Source: Xanthomonas sp. DAR 35659
Lineage (GTDB): Bacteria > Pseudomonadota > Gammaproteobacteria > Xanthomonadales > Xanthomonadaceae
Length of the DNA: 64,000 nucleotides
Direction of reading: 5' to 3'
Assembly: GCF_041242975.1 (NCBI RefSeq)
Contig: NZ_CP162488.1
Span: 2,780,001-2,844,000 of the forward strand
The stretch's first letter is position 1, and each line of letters opens with the position of its first letter. Shown piece by piece: positions 17,180 through 28,627 of the stretch. The notes under the pieces were generated by a model that worked only from the letters and a program-made list of their open reading frames with translations, ran no database searches and was not told the origin of the DNA. The translations under genes and the position numbers were made by a program.

Positions 17180-19345
17180 ATGAACACAATCCTTGAACGT
17201 TACAACGTCGGCCGCCGCCTCGGTGTCGCCTTCGGCGTGCTGATCCTGTTGTCCGGGCTGCTGGTGGCGATCGGACTGGCGACCATGGCCAACGCGCATC
17301 GGCAACTCGATGCCATCGTCAACGACAACATGGAAAAGATCCGGCTGTCCAACGACATGCTCGACGCCAACACCAATGTGGCGATCGGGCTGCGCGACAT
17401 CACCATCGTGCAGGGCGATGCCGCCAACCAGCGCGTGCTGGACTTCATCAAGGCCAACCGCGAGCGCTTCACGCACGCCCACGATGCGTTGGAGGCGATG
17501 CCGAACGGCGCCGTCGAACGCCAGGCGCTGGACCTGGTCAATACCAAGCGCCAGGTCTCGGTGGCGCTCAACAACCAGGTCCTGGCCTTGGGCGAAAAGG
17601 ACCAGAACGCGCAGGCGCAAAGCCTGCTGCTGGGCGCCGCGCAGGTGGCGATGGACGAGCAGCAGGCGGCGATTCGCGCCAATGCCGATCTGCAGCGGCG
17701 CTTGAGCAAGCAGGCCTATGCGACCGCGTTGTCCTCGATGGCCGCGAGCCGCTTCAAGCTGATCGGCGGCGGCCTGTGCGTGCTGTTGATCAGCGCGGGG
17801 CTGGCCTGGCTGATCACCCGCAGCCTGACCCGGCCGCTGCACCGCGCCACCCGCGCCGCCGAGGCGATCGCCGACGGCCGCCTGGACAACGACGTGCGCA
17901 GCGACGCCCGCGACGAACCCGGCCGCCTGCTCAACGCGATGGAGAAGATGCAGACGCAGTTGCAACGCTTCTCCAACGAAACCTCGCGGATGATCGAGCT
18001 GCACGCCGACGAGGACATCACGCACCGCATGCCGCAGGACTTCCCCGGCGTGTATGGCGACCTGAGCAAGGGCATCAATACGATGATGTTCGAGCATCTG
18101 GACGCGATCGTGGATGCGGTGGAGATCCTCAACGAGTACGCCAACGGCGACCTGCGCCGCGACGCCCGGCGCCTGCCCGGCAGCCGCGCGGTGCTGCACG
18201 AATCGATGGACGCGGCCAAGGCCAGCCTGCTGGCGATCAATACCGAGATCAAGCGTCTGGCCGCCGCGGCGGCGGCCGGCGACTTCAGCGCCCGCGGCGA
18301 TGTCGCGCGCTTCCAGCACGATTTCCGGCTGATGGTGCAGGACCTCAACGCGATGATGGAAGTCAGCGACCGCAATCTGGGCAAGCTCTCCGCGCTGCTG
18401 CAGTCCATCGCCGCCGGCGACCTGACCGCACGCATGCACGGCGACTTCCAGGGCGTGTTCGCCACCATGCGCGACGACGCCAATGCCACCGCCGACCAAC
18501 TGACCGGCATTGTCGGCCGCATCCAGACCGCGGCGGTCAGCATCAATGCCGCCGCCGGCGAGATCGCCGCCGGCAACGACGACCTGTCGCGCCGCACCGA
18601 ACAACAGGCCGCCAGTCTTGAGGAAACAGCCGCCTCGATGGAGGAGCTGACCTCCACCGTGAAGCAGAACGCCGAACACGCGCGCCAGGCCAACCAGCTC
18701 GCGGTCGGCGCGGCCTCCGTCGCCTCGCAGGGCGGCGAGGTGGTCGGCCAGGTCGTCGCCACCATGAGCGGGATCGAAGCCGCCTCGAAGAGGATCGCCG
18801 ACATCATCAGCGTCATCGACGGCATCGCCTTCCAGACCAACATCCTGGCCTTGAACGCGGCCGTGGAAGCGGCGCGTGCCGGCGAACAGGGGCGCGGCTT
18901 CGCGGTGGTCGCCAGCGAGGTGCGCACCCTCGCCCAACGCTCGGCCGGCGCCGCCAAGGAGATAAAGCAGTTGATCGACGACTCGGTCGGCCGCGTCGCC
19001 CAGGGCACGGTGCTGGTGGACCAGGCGGGCCGGACCATGCAGGACATCGTGGCCTCGGTGCGGCGCGTCACCGACATCATGGGCGAGATCTCCGCCGCGT
19101 CGCAGGAGCAGTACGCCGGCATCGAGCAGGTCAACCAGACCGTCACCCAGATGGACGAAACCACCCAGCAGAACGCCGCGCTGGTCGAGGAAGCCACCGC
19201 CGCGGCACGCGCGATGGAAGATCAAGCCGGCCAGCTCACCGCTGCGGTGGCGGTGTTCAAGCTGGAGGCCGAGCAGGCCAGCATCGCCCGCCCGGCGGCG
19301 ACGCGCGCCTTGTCGGCACCGCCGGCGCAACGGCGCTGGGCCTAG
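17180..19345 (+). CDS. MCP1, methyl-accepting chemotaxis protein, 4HB sensor, penta-HAMP
   Basis: Inner-membrane chemoreceptor of 721 residues. TM1 is at ~14-34, a helical 4HB-type periplasmic sensor at ~35-190, TM2 at ~192-213, then five HAMP-like units whose Gly or Asp-turn motifs fall near residues 233, 278, 323, 367 and 413 ([35 protein letters not shown]). The signalling domain runs from ~464 ([18 protein letters not shown]) through the hairpin tip ([20 protein letters not shown]). The middle (18060-18500) is nearly identical to MCP10. It ends PPAQRRWA, so it lacks the WxEF CheR/CheB tether. Own FliA promoter; an AAAGG ribosome site precedes the ATG. Ligand unknown. Confidence 0.95.
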   Translation: MNTILERYNVGRRLGVAFGVLILLSGLLVAIGLATMANAHRQLDAIVNDNMEKIRLSNDMLDANTNVAIGLRDITIVQGDAANQRVLDFIKANRERFTHAHDALEAMPNGAVERQALDLVNTKRQVSVALNNQVLALGEKDQNAQAQSLLLGAAQVAMDEQQAAIRANADLQRRLSKQAYATALSSMAASRFKLIGGGLCVLLISAGLAWLITRSLTRPLHRATRAAEAIADGRLDNDVRSDARDEPGRLLNAMEKMQTQLQRFSNETSRMIELHADEDITHRMPQDFPGVYGDLSKGINTMMFEHLDAIVDAVEILNEYANGDLRRDARRLPGSRAVLHESMDAAKASLLAINTEIKRLAAAAAAGDFSARGDVARFQHDFRLMVQDLNAMMEVSDRNLGKLSALLQSIAAGDLTARMHGDFQGVFATMRDDANATADQLTGIVGRIQTAAVSINAAAGEIAAGNDDLSRRTEQQAASLEETAASMEELTSTVKQNAEHARQANQLAVGAASVASQGGEVVGQVVATMSGIEAASKRIADIISVIDGIAFQTNILALNAAVEAARAGEQGRGFAVVASEVRTLAQRSAGAAKEIKQLIDDSVGRVAQGTVLVDQAGRTMQDIVASVRRVTDIMGEISAASQEQYAGIEQVNQTVTQMDETTQQNAALVEEATAAARAMEDQAGQLTAAVAVFKLEAEQASIARPAATRALSAPPAQRRWA

Positions 19346-19414
19346 CGACACCTGCCGGCCGGACGCGCGCGCGACCCGGCCGCAGGCCGGCTGTCACGCG
19401 CGCCATCACCACTC

Positions 19415-19450
19415 GCCCATCGACCGCGCAAGCCGGGGTCGATGGGCTTT
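19415..19450 (+). terminator. Intrinsic terminator after MCP1
   Basis: GCCCATCGACC / GGTCGATGGGC stem (19415-19425 with 19437-19447), 11-nt loop, then TTTCTGCTT. Confidence 0.7.
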
Positions 19451-19548
19451 CTGCTTCATGTCAATCGGTCGGCCCGGAAGACCAGGCGATCGGCTCGCGC
19501 CCCGCCATTGCCCCTGTCGCCGTACAAGGCGAAATCACGCATCCAGGC

Positions 19549-19575
19549 TAAAGAACTCGGCACACTTGTCGATAC
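19549..19575 (+). promoter_or_regulatory. FliA promoter of MCP2
   Basis: TAAAGAAC (19549-19556), 11-nt spacer, GTCGATAC (19568-19575). The first half of the -35 is perfect; the leader is long (~290 nt). Confidence 0.65.
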
Positions 19576-19865
19576 AGACTTAGCAGCACGGTTTTTGTCT
19601 ACAAGTGGTGCACAGCGGCACGCCTCGGGAAGGATGCCGACGCTTCATGGGGATCGATCGGCGTGCGCCGCCGGTCGTTGAAGTGAAAGACAAGTCAGGA
19701 AAAAGACAGGTCGCCGGCCATGGCCGTCTCTCGCATTGCGCGGCACGCGTGCGGGTGGGACGCATGCTGTCCGCCGCGGCCTGTCCGGTCGTGCCTCCTC
19801 GAATTCAGCGCTCCGGCGCCGCGTGCCGCACGCGGATACCCCCGCTTCTTCCACTGGAGATTGAA

Positions 19866-22028
19866 ATGACCGCTTTTCTGCAACGCTACAACGTCGGCGT
19901 CCGTCTGTCGGCGGCATTCGGCCTGCTGATTCTTCTGTCGGTGGCGCTGGTGACCATCGGCCTGTCCGGCATGGCCGAGGCGCGCAAGCAGTTGGACATG
20001 ATCGTGCTCGACCGTATCGTCAAGATCAATCTCAGCAACCAGATGCTCGACGCGAACTCGTCGATCCTGATCGGGCTCACCACCTACGTGACCGCGACCG
20101 ACGCGGCGACCCGGCAAAAGGCGCTGGACACGATCGCGCAGCAGCGTGCGCGCTACACCAAGACGTCCGCCGGCTTCGACGCCATGCCGAGCACCGCGAC
20201 CGGCCGGGCGATGCGCGCGGAAATGGATCGAAAGCGCAGTGCCGCCAAGACGATCAACGACCAGATCGTGGCCCTGGCGGGGAAAGGCGAGACCGCCACC
20301 GCACTGGACCAACTCAATCGGGCCGCCATCCCCACGACGCTGGCCTGGCAGAACGACATCCGCGCCTTCGTCAGCCGCCAGGAATCGCGCAGCAACGATG
20401 CCTACCAGACGGCACTCAGGTCGATGGACCGCAGCAGGATGCTGTTGATTGGCGGCACCGTGCTGGCGCTGGCGATCAGCGCCCTGCTGGCATTCGCGAT
20501 CACCCGCAGCCTGACCGTGCCACTGAACCTGGCCACACGCACCGCCGAGGCCATCGCCAGCGGCGACATGGACAACAGCGTGCGCACCGAGGCGCGCGAC
20601 GAAACCGGGCGCCTGTTGACCGCCATGGCGCGCATGCAGCAGCAGTTGCGCGCGGTACTGGCGGCACAGGCGGAAATGGCGCAGCGCCACGACGCCGGCC
20701 AGGTCAGCTACCGCATGGACGCAGCGGCGTTCCCCGGCGACTACGGGCGCATGGTCCACGACAGCAATGCCCTGGCCGCATCGCATATCGCCGTCACCGA
20801 GCGTCTGGCGCAGATCATGGGGCGCTACGCGATCGGCGACCTGTCCGAGGACATGGACCGCCTGCCCGGCGAGAAGGCGGTGCTGAGCGCGACCATGGAC
20901 ACGGTCAAGCAGAACCTGGCCGCGATGAACCAGGAGATCGGCCACCTGGCCTCGGCGGCGGCGGCCGGCAACTTCGCCGTGCGCGGCGACGCGCAGCGCT
21001 TCCAGTACGACTTCCGCGTCATGGTCGACAGCCTCAACCAGCTGATGGCCACCGCCGACGGCAACCTGGACGCCCTGTCCACGCTGCTCAAGGCGATCGC
21101 CGCCGGCGACCTGACCGCGCGCATGCACGGCCAGTTCCAGGGCGTGTTCGGCACCATGCGCGACGACGCCAACGCCACCGCCGACCAGCTCGCCGATATC
21201 GTCGGCCGCATCCAGCACGCCGCGGTCTCGATCAACGCCGCCGCCGGCGAGATCGCCACCGGCAACGACGACCTGTCGCGCCGCACCGAGCAACAGGCTG
21301 CCAGCCTGGAGGAGACCGCCGCCTCGATGGAGGAGCTGACCTCCACCGTGAAGCAGAATGCCGAACACGCGCGCCAGGCCAACCAGCTCGCGGTCGGCGC
21401 GGCCTCCGTCGCCTCGCAGGGCGGCGACGTGGTCGCGCAGGTGGTGACCACCATGAGCGGCATCGAGGCCTCCTCGAAGAAGATCGCCGACATCATCAGC
21501 GTCATCGACGGCATCGCCTTCCAGACCAACATCCTGGCGCTCAACGCCGCGGTGGAAGCGGCGCGCGCCGGCGAACAGGGCCGCGGCTTCGCCGTGGTCG
21601 CCTCGGAAGTGCGCACCCTCGCGCAGCGTTCGGCGGGTGCGGCCAAGGAGATCAAGGGCCTGATCGACGATTCGGTCGAGCGCGTCGCCGCAGGCTCGAC
21701 CCTGGTCGGTCAGGCCGGACAGACCATGCAGGAGATCGTGTCCTCGGTGCAGCGCGTGACCGACATCATGGGCGAGATCTCCGCTGCCTCGCAGGAGCAG
21801 TACGCCGGCATCGAGCAGGTCAACCAGACCGTCACCCAGATGGACGAGGCGACCCAGCAGAACGCGGCGCTGGTCGAGGAAGCCACCGCCGCCGCGCGCG
21901 CGATGGAGGAACAGGCCGGCCAGCTCACCACCGCGGTGGCGGTGTTCAAGCTGGCGGACCATGCCAGCACCCGCCCGGCGCTGTCGCGTGCCTTGCCGGC
22001 ACCGCCGGCGCAGCGCCTCCGCGCCTAG
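19866..22028 (+). CDS. MCP2, methyl-accepting chemotaxis protein, 4HB sensor, penta-HAMP
   Basis: 720 residues from the ATG at 19866 (ribosome site TGGAG just upstream; [10 protein letters not shown] parallels MCP1). TM1 ~17-37, 4HB periplasmic domain to ~190, TM2 ~191-212. Five HAMP-like turns lie at residues ~234, 279, 325, 369 and 415 (GDMDNSV, GQVSYRM, GDLSEDM, GNFAVRG, GDLTARM). The signalling domain starts at ~466. The sensor is a diverged relative of MCP1, but the HAMP chain is of the GQ(V/I)S type shared with MCP3, 4, 6 and 7. It ends QRLRA without a WxEF tether. A segment at 21650-21717 is identical to MCP7. Own promoter and terminator. Confidence 0.95.
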   Translation: MTAFLQRYNVGVRLSAAFGLLILLSVALVTIGLSGMAEARKQLDMIVLDRIVKINLSNQMLDANSSILIGLTTYVTATDAATRQKALDTIAQQRARYTKTSAGFDAMPSTATGRAMRAEMDRKRSAAKTINDQIVALAGKGETATALDQLNRAAIPTTLAWQNDIRAFVSRQESRSNDAYQTALRSMDRSRMLLIGGTVLALAISALLAFAITRSLTVPLNLATRTAEAIASGDMDNSVRTEARDETGRLLTAMARMQQQLRAVLAAQAEMAQRHDAGQVSYRMDAAAFPGDYGRMVHDSNALAASHIAVTERLAQIMGRYAIGDLSEDMDRLPGEKAVLSATMDTVKQNLAAMNQEIGHLASAAAAGNFAVRGDAQRFQYDFRVMVDSLNQLMATADGNLDALSTLLKAIAAGDLTARMHGQFQGVFGTMRDDANATADQLADIVGRIQHAAVSINAAAGEIATGNDDLSRRTEQQAASLEETAASMEELTSTVKQNAEHARQANQLAVGAASVASQGGDVVAQVVTTMSGIEASSKKIADIISVIDGIAFQTNILALNAAVEAARAGEQGRGFAVVASEVRTLAQRSAGAAKEIKGLIDDSVERVAAGSTLVGQAGQTMQEIVSSVQRVTDIMGEISAASQEQYAGIEQVNQTVTQMDEATQQNAALVEEATAAARAMEEQAGQLTTAVAVFKLADHASTRPALSRALPAPPAQRLRA

Positions 22029-22080
22029 CGCCAACCGCCGGCCGAGTGCGACCCGGCGGGCTGTAACGCGTTGTCCCCAC

Positions 22081-22119
22081 ACCCATCGGCTGCGGCGTAC
22101 CGCAGTCGGTGGGTTTTTT
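22081..22119 (+). terminator. Intrinsic terminator after MCP2
   Basis: Fifteen-pair stem ACCCATCGGCTGCGG / CCGCAGTCGGTGGGT (two G-U pairs), loop CGTA, then TTTTTC. Confidence 0.9.
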
Positions 22120-22228
22120 CGTTCAGGCAGGTCGCAGTTCGGATCGCACGCATGGGCTCCGCATCACCGGTCTTGGCGAATGCACATCCCAATACTTCTA
22201 CTGAAAGGCACAACCTAAAGCAACAAGC

Positions 22229-22277
22229 TCAATCGATTGAATAAAACTATCTATCGATATCAAAAAAACGATTGAAT
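22229..22277. promoter_or_regulatory. Possible operator: TCAATCGATTGA palindrome and repeats
   Basis: Perfect 12-nt palindrome at 22229-22240, a second palindrome TATCGATA at 22252-22259, and half-site CGATTGAAT at 22269-22277, about 20 nt apart, in an AT-rich island upstream of MCP3. The protein that would bind is unknown. Confidence 0.45.
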
Positions 22278-22371
22278 CCATCAAAGGGATTGGCCGCTAC
22301 ATGAGGTCATGGATGCAACGCACCGCATCCCACGCCGTTGCAGCCCGTTCTTCCCTTTCTGTGGATCATCG

Positions 22372-24615
22372 ATGAAGACCAAGAACCTGTCCCTGTCGGC
22401 CCAGCTCGCCCTCGGCTTCGGCGCCGTCGTGCTGGTGTTGCTGATCGTCGGGGCGATCAGCCTGCGCAGCCAGTCCAAGTTCAACGACGCCGTCGCCATC
22501 AACCAGCACACCTTCCAGGTGTTGGCCACCGGCGAACTCATGCAGGCCAACGCGCTGAACGTGGAAACCGGGACCCGCGGCTACCTGCTGTCCGGCAACA
22601 AGGAGCACCTGCAGCCGTTCGTGTTCGGCCAGGCCGGCTTCGCCAAGAGCTTCGCCGACGCCCAGCGCCTGACCGCGGACAATCCGCGGCAGCAGGCGCG
22701 GCTGCAACAGCTGCAGGCCGCGTATCAGGACCTGGTGCGGATCGAGCAGCAGATCATCGACCTGCGCGCGCGTCCCGACAGCCAGGATCAGGTCATCGCC
22801 GTCTTCAACGAAGGCCGCGACCGCAAGGCGATGGGCACGATCCGCACCCTGCTGGGCGCCTTCGCCGAGGAAGAGCGCGGCCTGTTGGTCCATCGCGGCC
22901 AGCAGTTGCAGGCGGTGCGCGCGCAAGGCCGCTGGTCGGTGCTGCTGGGCGGCGTGCTGGCGATCCTGGTCGCGGTGGGCATCGGCGTACTGATCCGGCG
23001 GCAGTTGCTCAAGCGCCTGGGCCAGGTGACCGGCGTCGCCGACGCCATCGCCTCGGGCAAGCTCGACACCGTCATCGACACCCAATCGCGCGACGAGACC
23101 CGGCAGCTGCTGGTGAGCATGGGCAGCATGCAGACCCGGTTGCGCGAGGTGCTGGCGGCGCAGGCGGAAATGGCGCAGCGCCACGACGCCGGCCAGATCA
23201 GCTTCCGCATGGACGAAGCGGCGTTCCCCGGGGACTACGGGCGCATGGTCCGCGACAGCAATGCCCTGGTCGCGGCGCATATCGCGGTGAAGATGCGGCT
23301 GGTGCAGATCATGGGCCGCTACGCGGTCGGCGACCTGTCCGAGGACATGGACCGCCTGCCCGGCGAGAAGGCCGTGCTCACCGAGACCATGCAGACGGTC
23401 AAGCAGAACCTGAGCGCCATGAACCACCAGATCGGCGCCCTGGCCGAGGCCGCCGCAGCCGGCGACTTCAGCGTGCGCGGTGACGCGCAGCGCTTCCAGT
23501 ACGACTTCCGCGCCATGGTCGACAGCCTCAACCAGCTGATGGCCACCGCCGACGGCAACCTCGACGCGCTGTCGCGGATGCTCCGCTGCATCGCCGCCGG
23601 CGACCTGAGCGCGCGCATGCACGGCGAGTTCCAGGGCGTGTTCGCCACTATGCGCGACGACGCCAACGCCACCGCCGCGCAACTGGCCGGCATCGTCGGC
23701 GGCATCCAGGCCGCCGCGCGCAGCATCGATGGCGCGGCCAGCGAGATCGCCGCCGGCAACGACGACCTGTCGCGCCGCACCGAGCAGCAGGCCGCCAGCC
23801 TGGAAGAGACCGCCGCGTCCATGGAGGAACTGACCTCCACGGTCAAGCAGAACGCCGAGCATGCGCGCCAGGCCAACCAACTGGCGGTCGGCGCGGCCGC
23901 GGTCGCCTCGCAGGGCGGCGACGTGGTCGGCCAGGTCGTCGCAACCATGAGCGGGATCGAAACCGCCTCGAAGAAGATCGCCGACATCATCTCGGTGATC
24001 GACGGCATCGCCTTCCAGACCAACATCCTGGCCTTGAATGCGGCCGTGGAAGCGGCACGTGCCGGCGAACAGGGCCGCGGCTTCGCCGTGGTCGCCAGCG
24101 AGGTGCGCACCCTCGCCCAACGCTCGGCCGGCGCGGCCAAGGAGATCAAGCACCTGATCGACGACTCGGTTGGCCGCGTGGCGCAGGGCACGGTGCTGGT
24201 GGACCAGGCCGGCCGCACCATGCAGGAGATCGTGGCCTCGGTGCAGCGCGTGACCGACATCATGGGCGAGATCTCCGCCGCCTCGCAGGAGCAGTACGCC
24301 GGCATCGAGCAGGTCAATCAGGCCATCACCCAGATGGACGAGACCACCCAGCAGAACGCCGCGCTGGTCGAGGAGGCCACCGCCGCGGCACGCGCGATGG
24401 AAGACCAGGCCGGCCAGCTCACCGCTGCGGTCGCGGTGTTCAAGCTCGACGATGCCGTCGTCGGCACGGTCGCGACGGCGTCCAGGCCCGGCGCGGCCGC
24501 GGCCCGGTCGGCCACGCAGGCCCGGCCGGCCGCGATCGGCCGCGGCCCGGCCCCGCGCCGCGCGGTGCACGCCGTCGCCGCCGCTGCCGACACCGCGCAA
24601 TGGCAGGAGTTCTGA
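22372..24615 (+). CDS. MCP3, methyl-accepting chemotaxis protein, CHASE3-type sensor
   Basis: 747 residues from the ATG at 22372 ([16 protein letters not shown]). TM1 ~9-30. The periplasmic domain (~35-183) has CHASE3 features ([19 protein letters not shown]). TM2 ~186-207, then five HAMP-like units of the GQIS/GDLSEDM/GDFSVRG/GDLSARM type. The signalling domain starts near 460. It ends QWQEF, a WxEF tether expected to bind CheR or CheB. Its closest relative here is MCP6, with the same sensor class and start. It is one of two receptors without a convincing FliA promoter; an AT-rich palindromic region lies upstream instead. Confidence 0.95.
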   Translation: MKTKNLSLSAQLALGFGAVVLVLLIVGAISLRSQSKFNDAVAINQHTFQVLATGELMQANALNVETGTRGYLLSGNKEHLQPFVFGQAGFAKSFADAQRLTADNPRQQARLQQLQAAYQDLVRIEQQIIDLRARPDSQDQVIAVFNEGRDRKAMGTIRTLLGAFAEEERGLLVHRGQQLQAVRAQGRWSVLLGGVLAILVAVGIGVLIRRQLLKRLGQVTGVADAIASGKLDTVIDTQSRDETRQLLVSMGSMQTRLREVLAAQAEMAQRHDAGQISFRMDEAAFPGDYGRMVRDSNALVAAHIAVKMRLVQIMGRYAVGDLSEDMDRLPGEKAVLTETMQTVKQNLSAMNHQIGALAEAAAAGDFSVRGDAQRFQYDFRAMVDSLNQLMATADGNLDALSRMLRCIAAGDLSARMHGEFQGVFATMRDDANATAAQLAGIVGGIQAAARSIDGAASEIAAGNDDLSRRTEQQAASLEETAASMEELTSTVKQNAEHARQANQLAVGAAAVASQGGDVVGQVVATMSGIETASKKIADIISVIDGIAFQTNILALNAAVEAARAGEQGRGFAVVASEVRTLAQRSAGAAKEIKHLIDDSVGRVAQGTVLVDQAGRTMQEIVASVQRVTDIMGEISAASQEQYAGIEQVNQAITQMDETTQQNAALVEEATAAARAMEDQAGQLTAAVAVFKLDDAVVGTVATASRPGAAAARSATQARPAAIGRGPAPRRAVHAVAAAADTAQWQEF

Positions 24616-24746
24616 GCACGGCCGCGCGGCGCGGCTGCGCACGTGCCGGCCGCCGAACACCGGCGGCACGGCGCCGCGCAAGCCACGCTGCGGGTCGGGG
24701 CGTAGGTACGCCGCCCGCCCAGCCAGGCTGAAGGAAGGCAGACCGA

Positions 24747-24780
24747 CCGGCCGCGGCTTTCCGCGGCCGGTTCAATTTTT
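24747..24780 (+). terminator. Terminator after MCP3, fused to the next promoter
   Basis: Perfect ten-pair stem CCGGCCGCGG / CCGCGGCCGG with loop CTTT (24747-24770), then TTCAATTTTT. The U-tract overlaps the -35 element of the MCP4 FliA promoter (24772-24779). Confidence 0.85.
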
Positions 24781-24798
24781 GCGACGCAGTGCCGCTAA
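24772..24798 (+). promoter_or_regulatory. FliA promoter of MCP4
   Basis: TCAATTTT (24772-24779), 11-nt spacer, GCCGCTAA (24791-24798). The -35 lies in the U-tract of the preceding terminator. Confidence 0.85.
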
Positions 24799-24893
24799 CG
24801 ACTCAGAACCCGACATGCCCCGCCTGCCGTCGCACGCGCTCCAGCGCCCGACGCCGCAGCCGCGTACGGGTTCGCCCGTCCTCCCGCCAGCCG

Positions 24894-27554
24894 ATGAATG
24901 CCATGCCTCCGACACCCACCTCCCGCTCCACCAGCGTCGCCACCCGCCTGATGCTCGGCGTGGCATCGATCGCCGTGCTGTGCTTCGGTGTCACCGCCGC
25001 GATCATCTACGTGCGCAGCAGCGATGCCCTGCTCACCTCGGCCAAGGCCGGCATGACCGATGCCGCCTATCTCGAAGCCAAACGCATCTCCAGCGACATC
25101 GGCACCGCCTTCGTCTCCAACCAGGCCTTCGCCAACACGCTGCTGGCGCAGCGCAACCAGGACGGCAAGGTCCGCGACACGTTCAGCGACATCCTGCACC
25201 GCGAACTGCGCCAGCATCCGGACTGGACCGGCCTGGGCACGCTGTGGGAACCGCAGGCGCTGGACGGCAACGACAGCGCCTACGCCAACACCCAGGGCCA
25301 CGACGCCAGCGGCCGCTACATGGTGTACTGGGCCTGGCAGGGCGACACCCAGGTGCGCGAGCCGCTGCGCGACTACGAGGTGCCCGGCGCGGGCGACTGG
25401 TACCTGAAGGCACGGCAGCAGCACCGCCCGACCGTGGTCGAGCCCTACGTATACGAAATCGGCGGCAACAAGGTGCTGATGACCACGCTGACCACGCCGA
25501 TCATGGAGGACGGCAAGTTCCTGGGCGTGGTCACCACCGACTTCGGCCTGGCCAAGCTGCAGGAGCGCGTGGCCAAGCTGCGCCCGCTGGGCGAGGGCCG
25601 CGTGCGCCTGTTGTCGCCCGGCGGCGCGATCATCGCCGACCGCGATCCGGCGATGGTCGGCAAGAAGCTGCAGGACCCGGCCACGCGCGCCTTGCTGGCC
25701 AGTATCGACAAGGGCGAGAACGTGATCCGCGAGGTCGCCGACGCGCAGACCGGCGGCACCGACGTGGAAGTCTACGTGCCGCTGCAGATCGGCCAGGCGC
25801 AGGAACGGTTCGCGCTGGGCGTGTCGGTGCCGCGCGCGGTGCTGATGGCGCAGGCGCGCTCGCTGCTTTGGACCATCGTCGCGGTCGGCCTGTGCGCGGC
25901 GCTGCTGCTCAGCGGCGGCCTGTTCGTGCTGCTGCGGCGGCTGGTGGTCCAGCCGCTGGCGCGGGCGGTGGAGGTCTCCGGCGCCGTCGCCGACGGGCGT
26001 CTGGACAGCCGCGTCCAGTACCCGCGCAACGACGAACTGGGCAGCCTGTTCGGCTCGTTGCAACGCATGCAGGAGCAACTGCGCGCGGTACTCGACGCGC
26101 AGAAGGACATGGCGCAGCGCCACGACGCCGGCCAGATCAGCCATCGCATGGACGCCGACGCCTTCCCCGGCGATTACGGGCGCATGGTCCGCGACAGCAA
26201 CGCGCTGGCCGCTTCGCACATCGCGCTGACCCAGCGCCTGGCGCAGATCATGGGCCGCTACGCGATCGGCGACCTGTCCGAGGACATGGAGCAACTGCCC
26301 GGCGAGAAGGCGGTGCTGACCGAGACCATGCGCACCGTCAAGCAGAACCTGACCGCGATGAACCAGGAGATCAACCACCTGGCCTCCGCCGCGGCGGCGG
26401 GCAACTTCGCCGTGCGCGGCGATGCGCAGCGCTTCCAGTACGACTTCCGCGCCATGGTCGACAGCCTCAACCAGCTGATGGCCACCGCCGACGGCAACCT
26501 CCAGGCGCTGTCCGCCCTGCTGCAGGCGATCGCCGCGGGCGACCTGACCGCGCGCATGCAGGGCGAGTTCCAGGGCGTGTTCGCCACCATGCGCGACGAC
26601 GCCAATGCCACCGCCGAACAGTTGGCCGGCATCGTCGGCCGCATCCAGACCGCGGCATTGAGCATCAACAGCGCCGCCAGCGAGATCGCCGCCGGCAACG
26701 ACGACCTGTCGCGCCGCACCGAGCAACAGGCCGCCAGCCTGGAAGAGACTGCCGCGTCGATGGAGGAGCTGACCTCCACCGTCAAGCAGAACGCCGAGCA
26801 CGCGCGCCAGGCCAACCAGCTCGCGGCCGGCGCGGCGACGGTCGCCGTGCAGGGCGGCGAAGTGACCAGCCAGGTCGTCGTCACCATGAGCGGCATCGAG
26901 ACCTCGTCGAAGAAGATCGCCGACATCATTTCAGTGATCGACGGCATCGCCTTCCAGACCAACATCCTGGCGCTCAATGCCGCGGTGGAAGCGGCGCGCG
27001 CCGGCGAACAGGGCCGCGGCTTCGCCGTGGTCGCCAGCGAGGTGCGCACCCTGGCGCAACGCTCGGCGAATGCCGCCAAGGAGATCAAGGGGCTGATCGA
27101 CGAATCGGTCACCCGCGTCGCCGAAGGCTCGGCGCTGGTGAACCAGGCCGGCCAGACCATGCAGGAGATCGTGACCTCGGTGCAACGCGTCACCGACATC
27201 ATGAGCGAGATCTCCGCCGCCTCGCAGGAACAGTACGCCGGCATCGAACAGGTCAACCAGACCGTCACCCAGATGGACGAGGCCACCCAGCAGAACGCGG
27301 CCCTGGTCGAGGAAGCCACCGCCGCGGCGCGCGCGATGGAGGACCAGGCCGGCCAGCTGACCCAGGCGGTCGCGCTATTCAAGCTCGACGCGACGGCCGC
27401 CGCCCCGGCGGCGGCCACGGCCCGGCCGGTCGTGGCGGCGGTGCCGGCGACCACGAAGCCCAGGAGCACGCCGGGCAAGCGCAGCCAGGCGCCGGTGCGT
27501 GCGGTGACCAGCGTATCCAGCCACGGCAACGAGGGGCAGTGGCAGGAGTTCTGA
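24894..27554 (+). CDS. MCP4, methyl-accepting chemotaxis protein, dCache-type sensor
   Basis: Largest periplasmic sensor but one: 886 residues. The ATG at 24894 (or 24903) was chosen because earlier in-frame codons overlap the FliA promoter. TM1 ~19-42. A double-Cache domain at ~45-315 ([39 protein letters not shown]). TM2 ~322-345, then five HAMP-like units and the signalling domain from ~599. It ends QWQEF, a CheR/CheB tether. dCache receptors commonly bind amino acids or other small molecules; I cannot assign a ligand. The HAMP stretch 26109-26380 is almost identical in DNA to MCP7 (35721-35990). Confidence 0.94.
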   Translation: MNAMPPTPTSRSTSVATRLMLGVASIAVLCFGVTAAIIYVRSSDALLTSAKAGMTDAAYLEAKRISSDIGTAFVSNQAFANTLLAQRNQDGKVRDTFSDILHRELRQHPDWTGLGTLWEPQALDGNDSAYANTQGHDASGRYMVYWAWQGDTQVREPLRDYEVPGAGDWYLKARQQHRPTVVEPYVYEIGGNKVLMTTLTTPIMEDGKFLGVVTTDFGLAKLQERVAKLRPLGEGRVRLLSPGGAIIADRDPAMVGKKLQDPATRALLASIDKGENVIREVADAQTGGTDVEVYVPLQIGQAQERFALGVSVPRAVLMAQARSLLWTIVAVGLCAALLLSGGLFVLLRRLVVQPLARAVEVSGAVADGRLDSRVQYPRNDELGSLFGSLQRMQEQLRAVLDAQKDMAQRHDAGQISHRMDADAFPGDYGRMVRDSNALAASHIALTQRLAQIMGRYAIGDLSEDMEQLPGEKAVLTETMRTVKQNLTAMNQEINHLASAAAAGNFAVRGDAQRFQYDFRAMVDSLNQLMATADGNLQALSALLQAIAAGDLTARMQGEFQGVFATMRDDANATAEQLAGIVGRIQTAALSINSAASEIAAGNDDLSRRTEQQAASLEETAASMEELTSTVKQNAEHARQANQLAAGAATVAVQGGEVTSQVVVTMSGIETSSKKIADIISVIDGIAFQTNILALNAAVEAARAGEQGRGFAVVASEVRTLAQRSANAAKEIKGLIDESVTRVAEGSALVNQAGQTMQEIVTSVQRVTDIMSEISAASQEQYAGIEQVNQTVTQMDEATQQNAALVEEATAAARAMEDQAGQLTQAVALFKLDATAAAPAAATARPVVAAVPATTKPRSTPGKRSQAPVRAVTSVSSHGNEGQWQEF

Positions 27555-27628
27555 GCCCTGCCCGCCGCTCCCCGCGCGGCGCCGGCCGGCATCCGCCGCG
27601 CCGGCGCGCGCACGCATGTTGCACTGCG

Positions 27629-27650
27629 CGACCGCGCTCAGGCGCGGTCG
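27629..27650 (+). terminator. Stem-loop after MCP4
   Basis: CGACCGCGC / GCGCGGTCG with a four-base TCAG loop, about 75 nt past the stop; no U-tract, so termination is uncertain. Confidence 0.4.
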
Positions 27651-27697
27651 GCGCATGACCGCCGCGATGGCCTCCCACGCCATTGGACGGACAAATT

Positions 27698-27724
27698 TAA
27701 AGAAAGTGTCACCGGGGCCGTTAG
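27698..27724 (+). promoter_or_regulatory. FliA promoter of the beta-barrel-MCP5 operon
   Basis: TAAAGAAA (27698-27705), 11-nt spacer, GCCGTTAG (27717-27724). First start codon 125 nt downstream. Confidence 0.8.
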
Positions 27725-27849
27725 CGTGAGGACATTCCGCTAGCTGCATCCGTCACCGCGACGGCCGGTCCACACCCATCCCCGGCCAGTTCACGGACAT
27801 ACCGCAGCCAAGTACCTGCGTTTCAGGATCGACCGTTCAGGGGACCGCA

Positions 27850-28614
27850 ATGAAGCCGATCGTTCTCGCCAGCTGCCTGACCTTGTTGGGCATCGCCAGC
27901 CTCGCGCACGCCGAAGAGGAGCCGATCGCCACCGATCGCCCGGACTTCGTCGAATCCAGCCTCACCGTCGGCGACCGCCGGCTGCAGGTGGAGACCAGCG
28001 TCGCCTGGGAGCGCGACGACGGCGCCAACGGCTATGCCACCCCTACCCTGTTCCGCTACGGCCTCGGCTCGACCTGGGAGCTGCGCCTGGAAACCGACGG
28101 CTGGCAGCACAACGACGTGCCCGGCGGCGATGGCGACATTTCCGGTTTCTCCGACGTCTCGCTCGGGGTCAAGCATCACCTGGCCGGGTCCGACGACGGC
28201 GCCTCGCTGGCCTGGTTGCTGCACGTGGACCTGCCCAGCGGCGCGCAGCGCCTGCGCGGCAACGGCGCGCGGCCGTCGTTCCGCCTGGTCGCCGAATGGG
28301 AACTCAGCGACAGCCTCTCCGCCGGAGTGATGCCGGGCGTGATCTGGGACGAGAACGAGGACGGCCACCGCTACGCGGCCGGCATCTTCGGCGTGGTGCT
28401 CGGCAAGTCGTGGACCGAACGCAGCCGTTCGTTCGTCGAACTGGCGCTGCCGCAGATCGCCAAGAGCGACGACGGCGGCACCGTCGCCCTGCTCGACGTC
28501 GGCTCGGCCTGGCTGCTGAGCAACGACGTGCAACTGGATGTGGCCTACAGCTACGGCCTCAACGACCGTTCACCGGATCACGCGCTCGGCGCGGGCCTGT
28601 CCTTCCGTTTCTGA
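27850..28614 (+). CDS. Outer-membrane beta-barrel protein (phenol MetA-pathway-type family)
   Basis: 254 residues with a clear signal peptide ([21 protein letters not shown], cut before EEEP). The mature N-terminus [12 protein letters not shown] is typical of the 'MetA-pathway of phenol degradation' transporter-like family, as I recall it. Alternating hydrophobic strands follow, with a terminal aromatic LSFRF, as expected of an outer-membrane barrel. The 13-nt gap to MCP5 and the FliA promoter ahead make it the first gene of a chemoreceptor operon, suggesting it admits or senses something relevant to MCP5. Substrate unknown; the family name does not prove phenol transport. Confidence 0.82.
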   Translation: MKPIVLASCLTLLGIASLAHAEEEPIATDRPDFVESSLTVGDRRLQVETSVAWERDDGANGYATPTLFRYGLGSTWELRLETDGWQHNDVPGGDGDISGFSDVSLGVKHHLAGSDDGASLAWLLHVDLPSGAQRLRGNGARPSFRLVAEWELSDSLSAGVMPGVIWDENEDGHRYAAGIFGVVLGKSWTERSRSFVELALPQIAKSDDGGTVALLDVGSAWLLSNDVQLDVAYSYGLNDRSPDHALGAGLSFRF

Positions 28615-28627
28615 CCAGGGCGCACCC

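Larger units (their letters stand above)
19346..19865. other. Non-coding gap MCP1-MCP2
   Basis: 520 nt with a terminator (19415-19450), a FliA promoter (19549-19575) and a ~290-nt leader before MCP2. An in-frame extension of MCP2 back to 19605 is open but has no receptor similarity and is taken as leader. The leader shows no riboswitch class I recognise. Confidence 0.6.
22029..22371. other. Non-coding gap MCP2-MCP3 with AT-rich palindromes
   Basis: 343 nt containing the MCP2 terminator and, at 22210-22290, a strikingly A+T-rich tract. The tract carries the perfect palindrome TCAATCGATTGA (22229-22240), TATCGATA (22252-22259) and a half-site CGATTGAAT (22269-22277). A -10-like GCCGCTAC lies at 22293-22300, but no good FliA -35 lies 11 nt before it. 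The tract may be the MCP3 control region. Confidence 0.55.

Noticed and set aside
19605..19865. In-frame extension upstream of MCP2
   Set aside because: Starts 30 nt past the FliA -10 but encodes Arg-rich sequence; [10 protein letters not shown] with its GGAG site matches the paralogue start better.
22274..22300. Candidate FliA promoter before MCP3 (GCCGCTAC)
   Set aside because: The -10-like match is fair, but no TAAAG or TCAA element lies 11 nt upstream.
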